64,000 bases of DNA from Bacillota bacterium (GTDB lineage Bacteria; Bacillota; Desulfotomaculia; Desulfotomaculales; Pelotomaculaceae): the NCBI GenBank assembly GCA_029555205.1, contig JAKPTB010000085.1, positions 1-64,000 of the forward strand. The letters are read 5' to 3'. A model generated the notes under the pieces. The model saw only the letters and a program-made list of their open reading frames with translations. It made no database searches and was not told where the DNA came from. Position 1 is the stretch's first letter, and the number at the start of each line of letters is the position of its first letter. Below, piece by piece: positions 17,217-27,037 of the stretch. A program made the position numbers and the translations under genes.

Positions 17217-17984
17217 TTAAACCACTTCCTTCCCCAGGTAGGCGGCTATGACCTGTGCGTCCCGCTGTACTTCCGACGGTGAACCGGAGGCTATTTTACG
17301 GCCGTAGTCCAGTACATCTACACGGTCCGACAGGCTCATTACAAATTTCATATCATGTTCAACCAGAAAGATGGTTATCCCAATCCTGCGGATGCGCTGC
17401 ACCATTTGCATCAGGGTTTGCTTTTCCTGGGGGTTCATCCCTGCCGCAGGCTCGTCCAGCAGCAGAAGCACGGGTTCACTGGCCAGCGCCCTGGCGATCT
17501 CCAGCCTTCTCTGTTCCCCGTAAGAGAGGTTTTTAGCCAGTTCTGCCCTCTTCCCGGTCAACTCAACAACATCCAGGGCATTTAGCGACTTTTCCAGAAT
17601 AATCTTTTCCTCCGCCTTTACCCCGGGATGGCGGCAGAGCGCGCCGAAAACCCCGGCCCGGCCCCGGCAGTGACAGCCTATTTTTACATTATCGAGCACG
17701 GACAGGTTTTTGAAAAGACGAATATTCTGGAAGGTCCGGGCGATACCCCGGTCTGTAATTAAATAGGGTTTCAAACCTGTAATATCTTCATTCCTGAAGA
17801 TCACTTTCCCGGAAGTAGGGGGGTAAATGCCGGTTATAACATTAAACACTGTACTTTTACCGGCGCCGTTAGGGCCAATTAGTGATATAACTTTTTTTTC
17901 CTCCACATCAAGACTGACCCAGTCCAGCGCTACCAGGCCTCCAAATTGGATGGTAATGTCCTTCAATTCCAGCAAAGCCGACAT
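17217..17984 (-). CDS. livG: Branched-chain amino acid ABC transporter ATPase LivG (second copy)
   Basis: A 255-residue ABC ATPase with Walker A GPNGAGKST, the LivG-type segment NLSYGEQRRLEIARAL, Walker B LLLLDEPAAGMNP and switch FLVEHDM. The family segment ARTFQNIRLFKNLSVLDNVK is present. Unlike the two genes at the head of this operon, the reading frame is undamaged. Confidence 0.93.
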   Translation of the reverse strand: MSALLELKDITIQFGGLVALDWVSLDVEEKKVISLIGPNGAGKSTVFNVITGIYPPTSGKVIFRNEDITGLKPYLITDRGIARTFQNIRLFKNLSVLDNVKIGCHCRGRAGVFGALCRHPGVKAEEKIILEKSLNALDVVELTGKRAELAKNLSYGEQRRLEIARALASEPVLLLLDEPAAGMNPQEKQTLMQMVQRIRRIGITIFLVEHDMKFVMSLSDRVDVLDYGRKIASGSPSEVQRDAQVIAAYLGKEVV

Positions 17985-18017
17985 ATCTCCACCTCTGGTT
18001 TAGTTACTATTAACGCC

Positions 18018-18905
18018 TTAAGAAGCTCTTCGCGCTTTCAGGCGGGCCCAACAACCCCGGAGCAAGCGGACGACATCCACCCCGCCCAGCAGGCCGTAGG
18101 GCCGGAAGATCATCATGCCGACCATCAATGCTCCGTAGATCAACATCCTGTATTCTTTAACAAAGCGCAAAAACTCGGGCGCCAGGGACAATACCACCGT
18201 CCCCAGGATTGTCCCGGGGATGCTGCCCAGTCCCCCGAGAACAACAAAATTAAGAATTTCAAAGGACCTGGAAAAGCCAAAATCGGCAGGATTCAAGTAT
18301 TGCATCATATGGGCAAAGAGGGAACCACTGATCCCGGCGACAAATGTACCAATGGCAAAGCCCTTTATTTTATATAAAAGGGCATTGATACCCATGGTTT
18401 CAGCTGCGATTTCATCTTCCCGGATAGCTGTTAGAGCCCGGCCGAACCGGGAGTTCTGAATCCTGTACATGCCCCAGATGGTTAAAACCACCACGACATA
18501 GACAAGAAATATATTTGTTTCACGGGGTATTCCGGTCAGCCCGCTGGCTCCCCCTGTAATTTTCATGTTAATAAAGACAACCCGTACAATTTCACCAAAT
18601 CCCAGGGTGGTAATGCCCAGGTAGTCACCGGTCAAACGAAGGCTGGGATACCCCAGTAAAATCCCGCAGAGGGCTGCTGCCAGCCCCCCTGCCAGCATAC
18701 TCAAGATGAATGGCAAATGCAGATGAATGGTAAGTAAAGCGGAGGCATAGGCTCCAATGCTTACAAATGCCGCATGGCCAAAGGAAAACTGTCCGGTTAT
18801 GCCGGTAATCAAGTGCAATCCTAAAGCCGCAATTAGAGAAATGCCCACCATGGTCATAACCTGGATATAGTAGGGATTGGTCAGAACACTGAGAACAGCT
18901 TCCAT
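18018..18905 (-). CDS. livM: Branched-chain amino acid ABC transporter permease LivM (second copy)
   Basis: A 295-residue permease with multiple membrane helices. GLHLITGITGQFSFGHAAFV, YPSLRLTGDYLGITTLGFGE and VVLGGLGSIPGTILG are LivM signatures. It starts four bases after livH2. The frame is intact. Confidence 0.92.
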   Translation of the reverse strand: MEAVLSVLTNPYYIQVMTMVGISLIAALGLHLITGITGQFSFGHAAFVSIGAYASALLTIHLHLPFILSMLAGGLAAALCGILLGYPSLRLTGDYLGITTLGFGEIVRVVFINMKITGGASGLTGIPRETNIFLVYVVVVLTIWGMYRIQNSRFGRALTAIREDEIAAETMGINALLYKIKGFAIGTFVAGISGSLFAHMMQYLNPADFGFSRSFEILNFVVLGGLGSIPGTILGTVVLSLAPEFLRFVKEYRMLIYGALMVGMMIFRPYGLLGGVDVVRLLRGCWARLKARRAS

Positions 18906-18909
18906 ACCC

Positions 18910-19790
18910 TTACACCTTCCTTTGAATGGGGAGTCCCAGAAGACCAGTGGGTTTAAAAAGCAAGACCAGGATCAAAAGGCCAAAGGCAATGGCTTCCTTG
19001 TAGGTATCAAAGCCGGCAGCCACACCTATTACCTCTACGATACCGATAAAGATCCCCCCCAGCATGGCTCCGGGAATGCTGCCGATTCCCCCGACAACCG
19101 CCGCGCAAAAGGACTTAAGACCCACTGAAACCCCCATGAAGGGATGGATGGAGTTAAAATACATGCCAACCAGCACCCCGCCTGCCGCAGCCAGAGCCGC
19201 CCCCAGGGCAAAGGTAAATGACACTATGTTGTTGACATTGATCCCCATCAGACCGGCAGTCTCGTAATCTTCTGAAGTTGCCCTCATGGCCTTGCCGACT
19301 TTTGTATATTTAACTGTAAACTGCAGGAAAACCATCAGCAGGCTGGCCACCACAAGAATAATGACCTGAATGGTGGAAAACTTTACAGGTCCGAGCACAT
19401 AAACAGTGTCCTGAATCACCTGGGGAAAAGCAAGGGGGTTCGGACCGCCCTTAATCAGAGTTACAAGGGTTTGCAAAAAAATTGAAACTCCCAGGGCTGA
19501 AATAAGCGGGGCCAGGCGTGTGGATTTGCGCAGGGGCCGGTAAGCTACTCTCTCAATCAAAACCGCCAGCGGTACGGCACACATACAGCCATAGCGGCCA
19601 GCATAGCCAGAAAAAAGTTGACTTTATAAACCGCCACCATAATCAGGCCTACAAAGGCTCCGATCATATATACCTCTCCGTGGGCGAAGTTAATAAGTTG
19701 AATAATTCCATAAACCATGGTGTAACCCAAAGCAATGAGGGCATAAGTTGTACCAAGGGTTAGCCCGTTTACCAGTTGCTGTAAAAGCAT
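18910..19790 (-). pseudogene. livH: LivH permease (second copy), frameshifted
   Basis: The 5' part (from ATG 19790, behind [27 protein letters not shown]) reads normally to about 19590, then runs into a stop at 19557. The 3' part continues in another frame from about 19584 ([20 protein letters not shown]...) to the normal end at 18910. A single-base loss around 19570-19590 explains it; rejoined, the protein would be about 293 residues like the first LivH. Either the transporter is inactive or the base call is wrong. Confidence 0.85.
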
Positions 19791-19890
19791 TAAAAAACCT
19801 CCTAATGACCGCAAAACTTCCCTATAAAACCGGTGTCCAGCCCAAAACTTAGTCTTTTATAAGCGGCAGGGGTGAAAAAATCAGAAAAAA

Positions 19891-19982
19891 CCGGGCTACC
19901 CCGCCCGGGAAACTGCCGGCGCCGCTCCTAAAAGCACGGGCGACAGTCCCTTGCCGGCAGTTTACGCTAGCGGGAAGCCCAA
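19891..19982 (-). promoter_or_regulatory. Large composite hairpin with T-tract between livJ2 and livH2
   Basis: An outer stem GCGGGAAGCCC (19970-19980) pairs with GGGCTACCCCGC (19893-19904) with one bulge; an inner perfect 11-bp stem AAACTGCCGGC (19910-19920) pairs with GCCGGCAGTTT (19953-19963). Read on the - strand it ends in GGTTTTTT. This is bigger than a simple terminator and could be a terminator for livJ2 or a regulatory RNA. The rest of 19791-20259 holds no gene. Confidence 0.55.
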
Positions 19983-20259
19983 AGACACAAACTTTTCACT
20001 TTATCCGGCTTGTGCCACCTGACTGAAACTATTTGTTATTGATGTAATTAGAAACCATCCAGGCCTTGATCAACAATCCAATCATCATCTGACCAGACTA
20101 CAAAAATCAACCTGTTTTACGGGAGCCCGTTAAAATGCCCCATGCAGGCATCATAATTATTTGCAGCGGTCCCAGGCCGGCCTCAATTGCTGCCTGTCCA
20201 CAATTTACCGGACCCCGGCACGGCCTCTTAGAGCATGGCGGACAAGGTTTCCCTCCTGA

Positions 20260-21440
20260 TTACTGAACGGTAATGGGAATGACAGCCTTCACCGGGTATT
20301 CCGGAGAGTCTTTAACTTCCATCAAATAAACCGGACTCTTAATGGGTTCGCGATTGGCGTCAAAGGTGATGGTACCGGTTACACCCTGGAAGTTCTTTGT
20401 CTGGGCCAGTTTTTCCTTAAATACGGTGGGGTCGCTGCTCTGGGCGGCTTTCATAGCCTCGGCTAGCAACAGGACGGCATCGTAACCCTGGGAAGAGAAC
20501 ATATCGGGCAAGGCACCGTTGTTTTTAGCCTGGTATTTTTCAATAAATTCCTTGGTCTTGCCGGCAGCGTTCTTGGTGTCCACCGCAAAACCGGCATAGA
20601 GCATGCTTCCCTTGACAGCTTCTTCACCCAGTTGATACAATTCCTTGCCAAGGAGTCCGTCACCGCCAACCATGACCTGCTGGAGGCCCTGCTTGCGCAT
20701 TTCCTTCATAAAAAGCGCGCCTTCGGTATAATAACCCGTAAAGACCAGACCGTCAAATTCCTTCTGGCTCAGTGCGGTAACCTGGGCGCTGAAATTTGTA
20801 TCTTTTTCCATGATGCTCTGTTCAGCCACTATTTCGATCCCGCATTCAGCAAGCGCAGGTTTGAAAATACTGGTCAGCCCTTCACTGTAGGACAGCCCGG
20901 TTGTGGTAACCAGAGCAACCTTCTTCCAGTTAAGTTCCTCAGCCAGATACCTGGTCACTGCCGGGCAGCCACGGCGTCCAGCAGGGTATCCCGGTAAATA
21001 TAATCACCAATTTCAACAACACCCGGTCCCACAGCTCCCGCCGACAGGAGCACAACCTTGGCGGGTTGGCAGATCTGGGCCGCCACCTTGGTGATACCGG
21101 TGGTGGGATCACCAACAATGGCAGATACCTTCTGGGTGATCAATTTTTGGGTGACGTTAGCGGCTTCACTGCTGTTGCTGCCGTGATCCCCCTCGATAAT
21201 CTCAAGTTTCTTCCCGTTTACCCCGCCTGCGCTGTTGATATCTTCAACAGCCATCTGCATCCCTTTCAAAGTTTCAATCCCGTAGTGCGCATGTCCTCCA
21301 GTCTTGGCGCCCAGGAAACCGATCTTGATGGTATCTCCACCTGCAGCCTGGGGAGTTTCCTTGGCTCCGCCGCAGCCGGCTGCCAGCAACCCCACCAGCA
21401 AGAAAGCCACCAGCAAAAATAAGTACCTGTTCTTCTTCAA
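20260..21440 (-). pseudogene. livJ: Branched-chain amino acid binding lipoprotein (second copy), frameshifted
   Basis: The 5' part (ATG 21440; signal peptide MKKNRYLFLLVAFLLVGLL with lipobox AAGC) reads through GDYIYRDTLLDAVAA to a stop at 20955. The 3' part goes on in another frame from about 20975 (PAVTRYLAEELNWKKVALVT...) to the normal C-terminus at 20260. A one-base indel near 20960-20975 restores a full-length LivJ of about 393 residues. The GGAGGAG ribosome binding site is intact. It is the second broken gene of this operon. Confidence 0.85.
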
Positions 21441-21543
21441 ATAGTTCTCCTCCTTTTTTGTTAAATGGGAAACATTCAGGATTTTAATGCCACCTCCCGT
21501 TAAATTGCAGTATAAACATTTAAAATTTCAACATAATTAGACT

Positions 21544-22512
21544 TTATCCTTCTTTTCTTGATGCCTTTTGTCGATTCAGTTGATAATTGTTAATTTTCTG
21601 CTCCTGTATAAAGGAACAGGTGATAAAAATATAAAGACCCAGGATGATCGTGAGCCCACCTGCAATCTGCAACAGCCCCGGAATCTCCTGGAAGATAAAA
21701 TAAGCCAGGATAGTTGCGCCCACCGGTTCACCCAAAATACTTACGGATACTACCGCAGCCTGGATATAGCGCAAGGCCCAGTTAAATACGGTATGACCCA
21801 AAATGGTGGGTACCAGGGCAAGTAAGAAAAACCAGAGCCAGTCCTGCCAGGGATAGGGATAGAGCGGTGTAGCCGTGGCTACGTTAAAGAGGAGCAAGAA
21901 TATTGAAGTGGTTCCATAAACAAGGAACACATAGGGAAAGAGTGAGAGTCTGCCGCGGAGACTGCGGCCGATTAAGAAATAAACAGCCACAAAAAAAGCA
22001 CCGCTAAAGGCCAGAAGATCGCCGAACAGCGCTTCCCCGCCGATTTTAAAGTCGTTGATACCAATTAAGACACTGCCGCTCAGGGTCAGGGCAATACCTG
22101 CAAGACCTTTTCGGCTGATCTTCTCTTTAAAAAAGAAAAAACCACCGGTGACCACAAATAGAGGCTGCAAGGTAACCAGCACGGTGGAACTGGCCACCGA
22201 GGTATAGTTGAGGGAACTTATCCATACGGTAAAGTGGAGCGCCAGAAAGGCGCCGGAAATGACCGCCAGGAAGATGTCCTTGCGGGAAATTCTGGTAAAT
22301 TCCGCGCGGCTGGCTGCGTTCAGGGACAGCGGGGCGAGGAGCAGAACAGTGAAGGACAACCTGTAAAAAGCTATGGCAAGGGGTGGCGCTGCGGCCAGTT
22401 TTGTGAAAATAGATGAGAAGGAAACAGCTATAACAGCTAGAATTATGCCTAAATAGGGGTTAATTGCAGGGTTTTCGTATTTCAGTCCAGTTACCCCCGG
22501 TCTTACGCTCAT
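21544..22512 (-). CDS. EamA/DMT-family transporter
   Basis: A 322-residue membrane protein with about ten predicted helices in two EamA repeats (first about residues 20-150, second about 165-300). FYRLSFTVLLLAPLSL and the repeat-end segment SVSILGEPVGATILAYFIFQ (helix 9) are typical of drug/metabolite transporters. The C-terminus is basic. The substrate is not predictable. It lies upstream of livJ2 on the same strand, but about 100 bp away, and is probably a separate unit. Confidence 0.85.
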   Translation of the reverse strand: MSVRPGVTGLKYENPAINPYLGIILAVIAVSFSSIFTKLAAAPPLAIAFYRLSFTVLLLAPLSLNAASRAEFTRISRKDIFLAVISGAFLALHFTVWISSLNYTSVASSTVLVTLQPLFVVTGGFFFFKEKISRKGLAGIALTLSGSVLIGINDFKIGGEALFGDLLAFSGAFFVAVYFLIGRSLRGRLSLFPYVFLVYGTTSIFLLLFNVATATPLYPYPWQDWLWFFLLALVPTILGHTVFNWALRYIQAAVVSVSILGEPVGATILAYFIFQEIPGLLQIAGGLTIILGLYIFITCSFIQEQKINNYQLNRQKASRKEG

Positions 22513-22625
22513 TTTAATTAACTATTCTAGATTGATAGCGCGTCTCCTTTTCAGGCTAACCAATGATTTAGATTCCGCCGTTGAATACACTCACTTATCC
22601 TTATTAGAGGAAAGGACTTATTTTT

Positions 22626-23375
22626 ATGAAGGAATATATCGAAAACACAATAATCCGGATCTGCGCCGGCAACACAGGAAACACTGCCTACCGCCGGCCA
22701 CTGGTAACCTGCGCCAGGGCAGATGATCCTCTTTTTGCGGAATTAAAAAAAGCTGTGGGCCCGGAACACCTGCTGCCACAGGATCTGCTTCCGGAAGCGG
22801 CATCTGTAGTGGCTTTTTTTCTCCCCTTTTCCAAAGAACTGGCTGCTCTCAATCGAAAAAGCCACTATGTCGCCAGGGAATGGGCTGAAGCTTACTGTGA
22901 TACCAACCTCCTGATCAGACTTATCTGTGAAGAGCTGACAGCGGGGCTGGCAGCCCGGGGCGTGAAGGCGGCCTGGCAGCAGCCCACACATAACTTTGAC
23001 CAGGAAAAGCTTGTATCTTTCTGGTCTCACAAACATGTGGCCTATATCTGCGGCGCAGGCACTTTCGGCCTGCACCAGATGCTGATTACTCCCTGCGGCT
23101 GCGCCGGCCGCCTGGGCAGCCTCGTTCTGGATCAGCCCCTGGCTCCGTCACCCCGGCCCGAAGGTCGGCACTGCCTTTATTTACGGGAAGGGAAATGCCT
23201 TGCCTGTGTCAAAAGCTGTCCCTCCGGCGCGCTGACCCCAGAGGGACTGGATAAGCAAAAATGCTATAGCTACCTCCTGGAGGTTGACACCTATTACAAC
23301 GATTTGGGAACCTGCGACGCCTGCGGCAAATGTGCCGCCGGAGGACCATGCGCCATACTGGAACCAGGAGATTAA
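22626..23375 (+). CDS. Epoxyqueuosine reductase-like 4Fe-4S protein
   Basis: A 249-residue QueG-related protein. The ferredoxin part is EGKCLACVKSCPSGAL, with additional Cys in LGTCDACGKCAAGGPC; AGTFGLHQMLITPCGCAGRL is the QueG-like AG-F-G-n-l-T segment. It is shorter than QueG (about 380 residues) and lacks the HEAT-like tail, so it belongs to the short QueG-like group of anaerobes and is unlikely to act in queuosine synthesis. The ATG follows AAAGGA. It is single and divergent from the EamA gene. Confidence 0.8.
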   Translation: MKEYIENTIIRICAGNTGNTAYRRPLVTCARADDPLFAELKKAVGPEHLLPQDLLPEAASVVAFFLPFSKELAALNRKSHYVAREWAEAYCDTNLLIRLICEELTAGLAARGVKAAWQQPTHNFDQEKLVSFWSHKHVAYICGAGTFGLHQMLITPCGCAGRLGSLVLDQPLAPSPRPEGRHCLYLREGKCLACVKSCPSGALTPEGLDKQKCYSYLLEVDTYYNDLGTCDACGKCAAGGPCAILEPGD

Positions 23376-23384
23376 TCCACAAAA

Positions 23385-23414
23385 AAATCCCGGGTAAAAC
23401 CTGCCCGGGACAGA
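23385..23414. terminator. Terminator between converging genes
   Basis: TCCCGGG and CCCGGGA flank a TAAAACCTG loop, with an A-rich tract in front and AGAAATAA behind. It serves the QueG-like gene (+) and the CoA-disulfide reductase gene (-). Confidence 0.6.
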
Positions 23415-23444
23415 AATAAACAGACCATAACAGGGTTATTTTAA

Positions 23445-25115
23445 TCAAGTGTTCTTAGTGGAATTATTCTTCAGCGCCTCATAGGACCTGTAACCACCAC
23501 TAATATTTTTTACTTTATAACCCTTCTGGCGCAGAATCCGGTTGGCGACATAACTTCTCTGCCCTGCCTGGCAATAAGCAAGAACCTCCCGGTCTGCGGG
23601 GATTTCAGCCAGCCGGTCCCGGAGCTCATCCAGGGGGATATGTAAAGCCCCAGCCACAGCGCCGGATTTTGCCAGCTCTTTATCCGCCCGCACATCAACC
23701 AGGACAGCGCTCCCGGCAAGCAGTTGCTCTACCTGCTTCCAGCGGACTGCTTCTACTTCCTTGCGTAGAATATTGGACGCCACATAGCCGAGCATGTTGA
23801 CGGGACTTTTAGCCGAGGAAAACGGTGGAGCATAAGCCAGTTCTAATTCCTGCAGGTCAAAGACGTTCATTTTAGCCCGGAGGGCTGTGGCCAGTACGTC
23901 AATACATTTATCCACTCCCTGGTAGCCGACAACCTGGGCACCCAGGATTTTTCCCTCACCGGGCGAGAAAAGCAGCTTTATGGACATCTGCCGGCTCCCC
24001 GGATAATAAGCGGCATGGTCGTCGGGATGAGTATAACAGGCCAGATGTTCAATCCCGGCTCTCCTCAAAATTTTTTCATTGACTCCGGTAACCGCCACTG
24101 TCAGATCCATGATTTTGGCGATAGCCGTTCCCTGGACCCCCTTGTATTTGACGGGAGAAGCGGCAATGTTGTCGGCAACCAGCCGCCCCTGGCGGCTTGC
24201 CGGCCCGGCCAGGGGAATCAGGACAGCCTGGCCGGTTACAAAATGTTTAACCTGAACAGCGTCACCAACGGCATAGATAAAGGGATCCGAAGTACGCATA
24301 TACTCATCCACCTGAATCCCCCCGGTTACACCGATTGCCAGGCCGGCCTCTACAGCCAGCCGCACCTCCGGCTTAACACCAATCGCCAGGACTACCATTG
24401 CGGCCGGAATCTCCCTGCCGCTTTCCAGGATTAACCTCTCCACCCGGGAAACTCCCTCGAGCGCCGTTAACTTATCTCCCAGAACCAGTCCAACGCCCTG
24501 CCCCTGCAGGTATTTCTGAATGATGACCGCCATTTCCGGGTCCAGCGCCCCCATGATCTGCCGGTCAGCTTCTACAACGGTTACCGATGCCCCTTTGAGG
24601 CGCAGGGCTTCAACCATCTCCAGACCGATAAAACCACCGCCCACAACCACTGCCGAAGCGGGTTTTGCAGTCTCAATGTACTCTTTGAGCCTGTCGCTGT
24701 CCGGCACATTCCGGACCGTAAAAACATTGGGCAGGTTGATTCCGGGAAGATCCGGGACAACCGGCCCGGCCCCGGGGGACAGGATTAAGTAGTCGTAGCT
24801 TTCCAAATATTTTTTTCCATCCTGCAGGTCGCAGACTTCTACCTGTTTTTCCGCCGGTAAGATGCGCCGGACTTCACTCATGGTCCTTATGTCCAGGTTA
24901 TACCGTTTTTTCATCCCGGCCGGGGTTTGAACCAGCAAACTTCTCCTCTTTGCTATGACACCCCCAACATAATAAGGCAGGCCGCAGGTAGCAAACGAGA
25001 TGTGCTCCCCCCGTTCAAACAGGACGACCTCCATTGTTTCATCCAGCCTTCTCAGGCGGGCAGCCGCACTGGCGCCCCCGGCAACCCCACCTACGATGAC
25101 AACTTTTTTGGCCAA
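23445..25115 (-). CDS. CoA-disulfide/persulfide reductase with C-terminal rhodanese domain
   Basis: A 556-residue flavoprotein. FAD site VIVGGVAGGASAAARLRRL, redox Cys44 in FATCGLPYYVGG, NAD site AVVVGGGFIGLEMVEALRL, and FAD motif IYAVGDAVQV. The dimerisation domain spans about 330-450, and a rhodanese domain (about 465-550) ends the chain with its own active-site loop YCQAGQRS. This matches the CoADR-RHD/Npsr type, which reduces CoA disulfide, CoA persulfide or polysulfide with NAD(P)H and links to sulfur metabolism or oxygen defence. The gene is followed downstream by a terminator and preceded by a C_GCAxxG_C_C gene. Confidence 0.92.
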   Translation of the reverse strand: MAKKVVIVGGVAGGASAAARLRRLDETMEVVLFERGEHISFATCGLPYYVGGVIAKRRSLLVQTPAGMKKRYNLDIRTMSEVRRILPAEKQVEVCDLQDGKKYLESYDYLILSPGAGPVVPDLPGINLPNVFTVRNVPDSDRLKEYIETAKPASAVVVGGGFIGLEMVEALRLKGASVTVVEADRQIMGALDPEMAVIIQKYLQGQGVGLVLGDKLTALEGVSRVERLILESGREIPAAMVVLAIGVKPEVRLAVEAGLAIGVTGGIQVDEYMRTSDPFIYAVGDAVQVKHFVTGQAVLIPLAGPASRQGRLVADNIAASPVKYKGVQGTAIAKIMDLTVAVTGVNEKILRRAGIEHLACYTHPDDHAAYYPGSRQMSIKLLFSPGEGKILGAQVVGYQGVDKCIDVLATALRAKMNVFDLQELELAYAPPFSSAKSPVNMLGYVASNILRKEVEAVRWKQVEQLLAGSAVLVDVRADKELAKSGAVAGALHIPLDELRDRLAEIPADREVLAYCQAGQRSYVANRILRQKGYKVKNISGGYRSYEALKNNSTKNT

Positions 25116-25170
25116 GTTTCGTCCGTCCTCCTGTCCGTATTAAAGCACTGTTGTCATGTTCTTTGCATAA

Positions 25171-25689
25171 TTACACTCTTTTAGCGACATTTTCACCAAA
25201 GGGCTGGGTATAGCCTTCTTCCTGGCCCTTCAAAATATACTCCACGGCCATTCCCGCCGCTTCAATGACCATTTTCATGCAAGCCCTGAACCTGTCCTTG
25301 TCAAACCACTCCGGATAGTTTTCATTAAGCTTGCCGCAGTCCAGCGCTCCAAACTTTTCCTTAAACTCATGGGACATCCCGTTAAACAAACGGTACAGGC
25401 CGGGGTTACCGTAAAGGCGATCCACCCTGTCCTGGAATTCCCCCTCCAGAGGATTTCGCCGTCCATGCACCGCTCCTACGGCCATAACCGCCCCGATTAA
25501 AGCCCCGCAATTGTTCCCCGCCAGGCCCATACCGCCTCCAAAACCGGTGGCAATAGCCACGGTTTCAGCAGGAAAATCCGTTATTCCGGTATCTAAAATC
25601 GCTTTAAACACCGACTCTGAACAATTGAGACCGTCGCGAAAATTCTGCCTGGCATTGGCCCTGGCCTGTTCAACCAATTCTTTACTCAT
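25171..25689 (-). CDS. C_GCAxxG_C_C family protein
   Basis: A 172-residue protein with the conserved Cys pattern of this family: GLNCSESVF, GNNCGALIGAV, FGALDCGKL and FRACMKMV. Such proteins are common in anaerobes and are thought to carry a redox or metal centre; the function is unproven. It lies about 55 bp upstream of the CoA-disulfide reductase on the same strand, so a redox link is plausible. The start follows GGAGGGGATTTA. Confidence 0.85.
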   Translation of the reverse strand: MSKELVEQARANARQNFRDGLNCSESVFKAILDTGITDFPAETVAIATGFGGGMGLAGNNCGALIGAVMAVGAVHGRRNPLEGEFQDRVDRLYGNPGLYRLFNGMSHEFKEKFGALDCGKLNENYPEWFDKDRFRACMKMVIEAAGMAVEYILKGQEEGYTQPFGENVAKRV

Positions 25690-25875
25690 TAAATCCCCTC
25701 CCTCCTGTCAGAATATTATAAATTTGTTACTTCTACAGGCGGAACTGATTTCCTTTATTCAGGAAGAAAATGCCCTGGGATAAGGCACAGTTTACCAGTA
25801 TGTCCGTAAAAAATATAATGCCAGCATCTGCTGGCCAAAGCTACCGGATTATTTTCCATCTTGTTTTATTTATTC

Positions 25876-26157
25876 TTATAACAATTCTGTACGGTAGTCG
25901 GTGATTAGGACCGTACCCTGTGCTTCGATAAAACGCACCACCGCAGCCAGGGCCTGGTGGACATGGGCCTGTTCGCAACTGACGAATGATATCCCGAGAA
26001 TACAGCGCTGCCAGGTATCCTGCTCGCCCACCTCGGCCACAGATACATTAAAGCGGCTTTTGATCCGGTCAATGATAGCTTTGATAACCCTTCTTTTTTC
26101 TTTGAGGGAATTGGCTTCCCCCAGAAAAAGCTCCACGGTCAAGACGCCTATAATCAA
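25876..26157 (-). CDS. DUF503 (YlxP-like) protein
   Basis: A 93-residue protein whose sequence GVLTVELFLGEANSLKEKRR and FNVSVAEVGEQDTWQR is characteristic of DUF503. YlxP is a small ribosome-associated factor in Bacillus, usually encoded between infB and rbfA; here it stands alone. TTG 26157 was preferred, preceded by GAGGGTGG and giving MIIGVLTVEL; GTG 26181 would add eight residues. Confidence 0.85.
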   Translation of the reverse strand: MIIGVLTVELFLGEANSLKEKRRVIKAIIDRIKSRFNVSVAEVGEQDTWQRCILGISFVSCEQAHVHQALAAVVRFIEAQGTVLITDYRTELL

Positions 26158-26301
26158 GAAATTTCCACCCTCAATAGACACCGGGTTTTTCAGCCGTTTT
26201 CCTTGCGCAGGTTGCCTGCTTCAAACACCGGCATTTTATTAAAACAAAAATATAAAAAAGTTTTTCCAGGCCATTATCAATCGCCCGGGATCATGCTTTA
26301 A

Positions 26302-26931
26302 TTATAAATAATTTAGCAAATCATCCCAGCGGTGGAGCAATCCGTCCGGCTTTAACTGCGCCAGTTCCTCCTGGCTGCCCAGGCCCCAGGTAACACCCAG
26401 GGTACGGGAACCAGCGTTTTTCCCGGTCAAAATGTCATAGCTGCTGTCTCCCACAAGAATCGAGCGTGCGGCCTCGACCCCCAGATAATTCAAGGCCTTC
26501 AACAACGGTTCCGGATCCGGTTTAGGCCTGGTTACATCATGGGCTGTCACCACAATGTCCATATAAGGTTTGAGTCCGGTAAAATTAATACCTCTCCAGG
26601 CCCCGGGCTTACCCTTGGAAGTAACAATACCCAGCAGGATTCCTTTTTCTTTGAGCTGGTCCAGCAAGGACAGGGTACCCGGAAAAAGGCTTGTATAAAG
26701 GTCATGCTCCCGGTGGTAATAAAACTGGTAGACTTCTTCAAAATGCCCGGCCAGCTTACCGGCATAATGCCTTGCGATATCTTTCAGCGGCAGGCCGATC
26801 ATCTTGAGGACATCACCATCCTCCCAGGGAAGCTTCAATTCTTCAAACACCCTCCGGTAAGTTCTCACAATCAGCGCCAGGGAATCGATTAGGGTTCCGT
26901 CAAGATCAAATAATACTGCCTCCGTTTTCAT
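26302..26931 (-). CDS. HAD-superfamily phosphatase (PpaX/phosphoglycolate phosphatase-like)
   Basis: A 209-residue HAD hydrolase, subclass IA. Motif I is FDLDGTLIDS (nucleophile first Asp), motif II IVTSKGK, motif III Lys in RPKPDPEP, and motif IV VGDSSYDI. A helical cap is inserted after motif I. The closest types are PpaX pyrophosphatases and Gph. It is a single gene, upstream of DUF503 on the same strand. Confidence 0.85.
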   Translation of the reverse strand: MKTEAVLFDLDGTLIDSLALIVRTYRRVFEELKLPWEDGDVLKMIGLPLKDIARHYAGKLAGHFEEVYQFYYHREHDLYTSLFPGTLSLLDQLKEKGILLGIVTSKGKPGAWRGINFTGLKPYMDIVVTAHDVTRPKPDPEPLLKALNYLGVEAARSILVGDSSYDILTGKNAGSRTLGVTWGLGSQEELAQLKPDGLLHRWDDLLNYL

Positions 26932-27037
26932 GACTTACCTCTCTTCAAATAAACAAAATCTGAGCACCTGACCGGATTCTACTCACAGAAGGCCTCTTAA
27001 ATCATATATTTATTTATAAAAAAGGATAGTTCAAACC

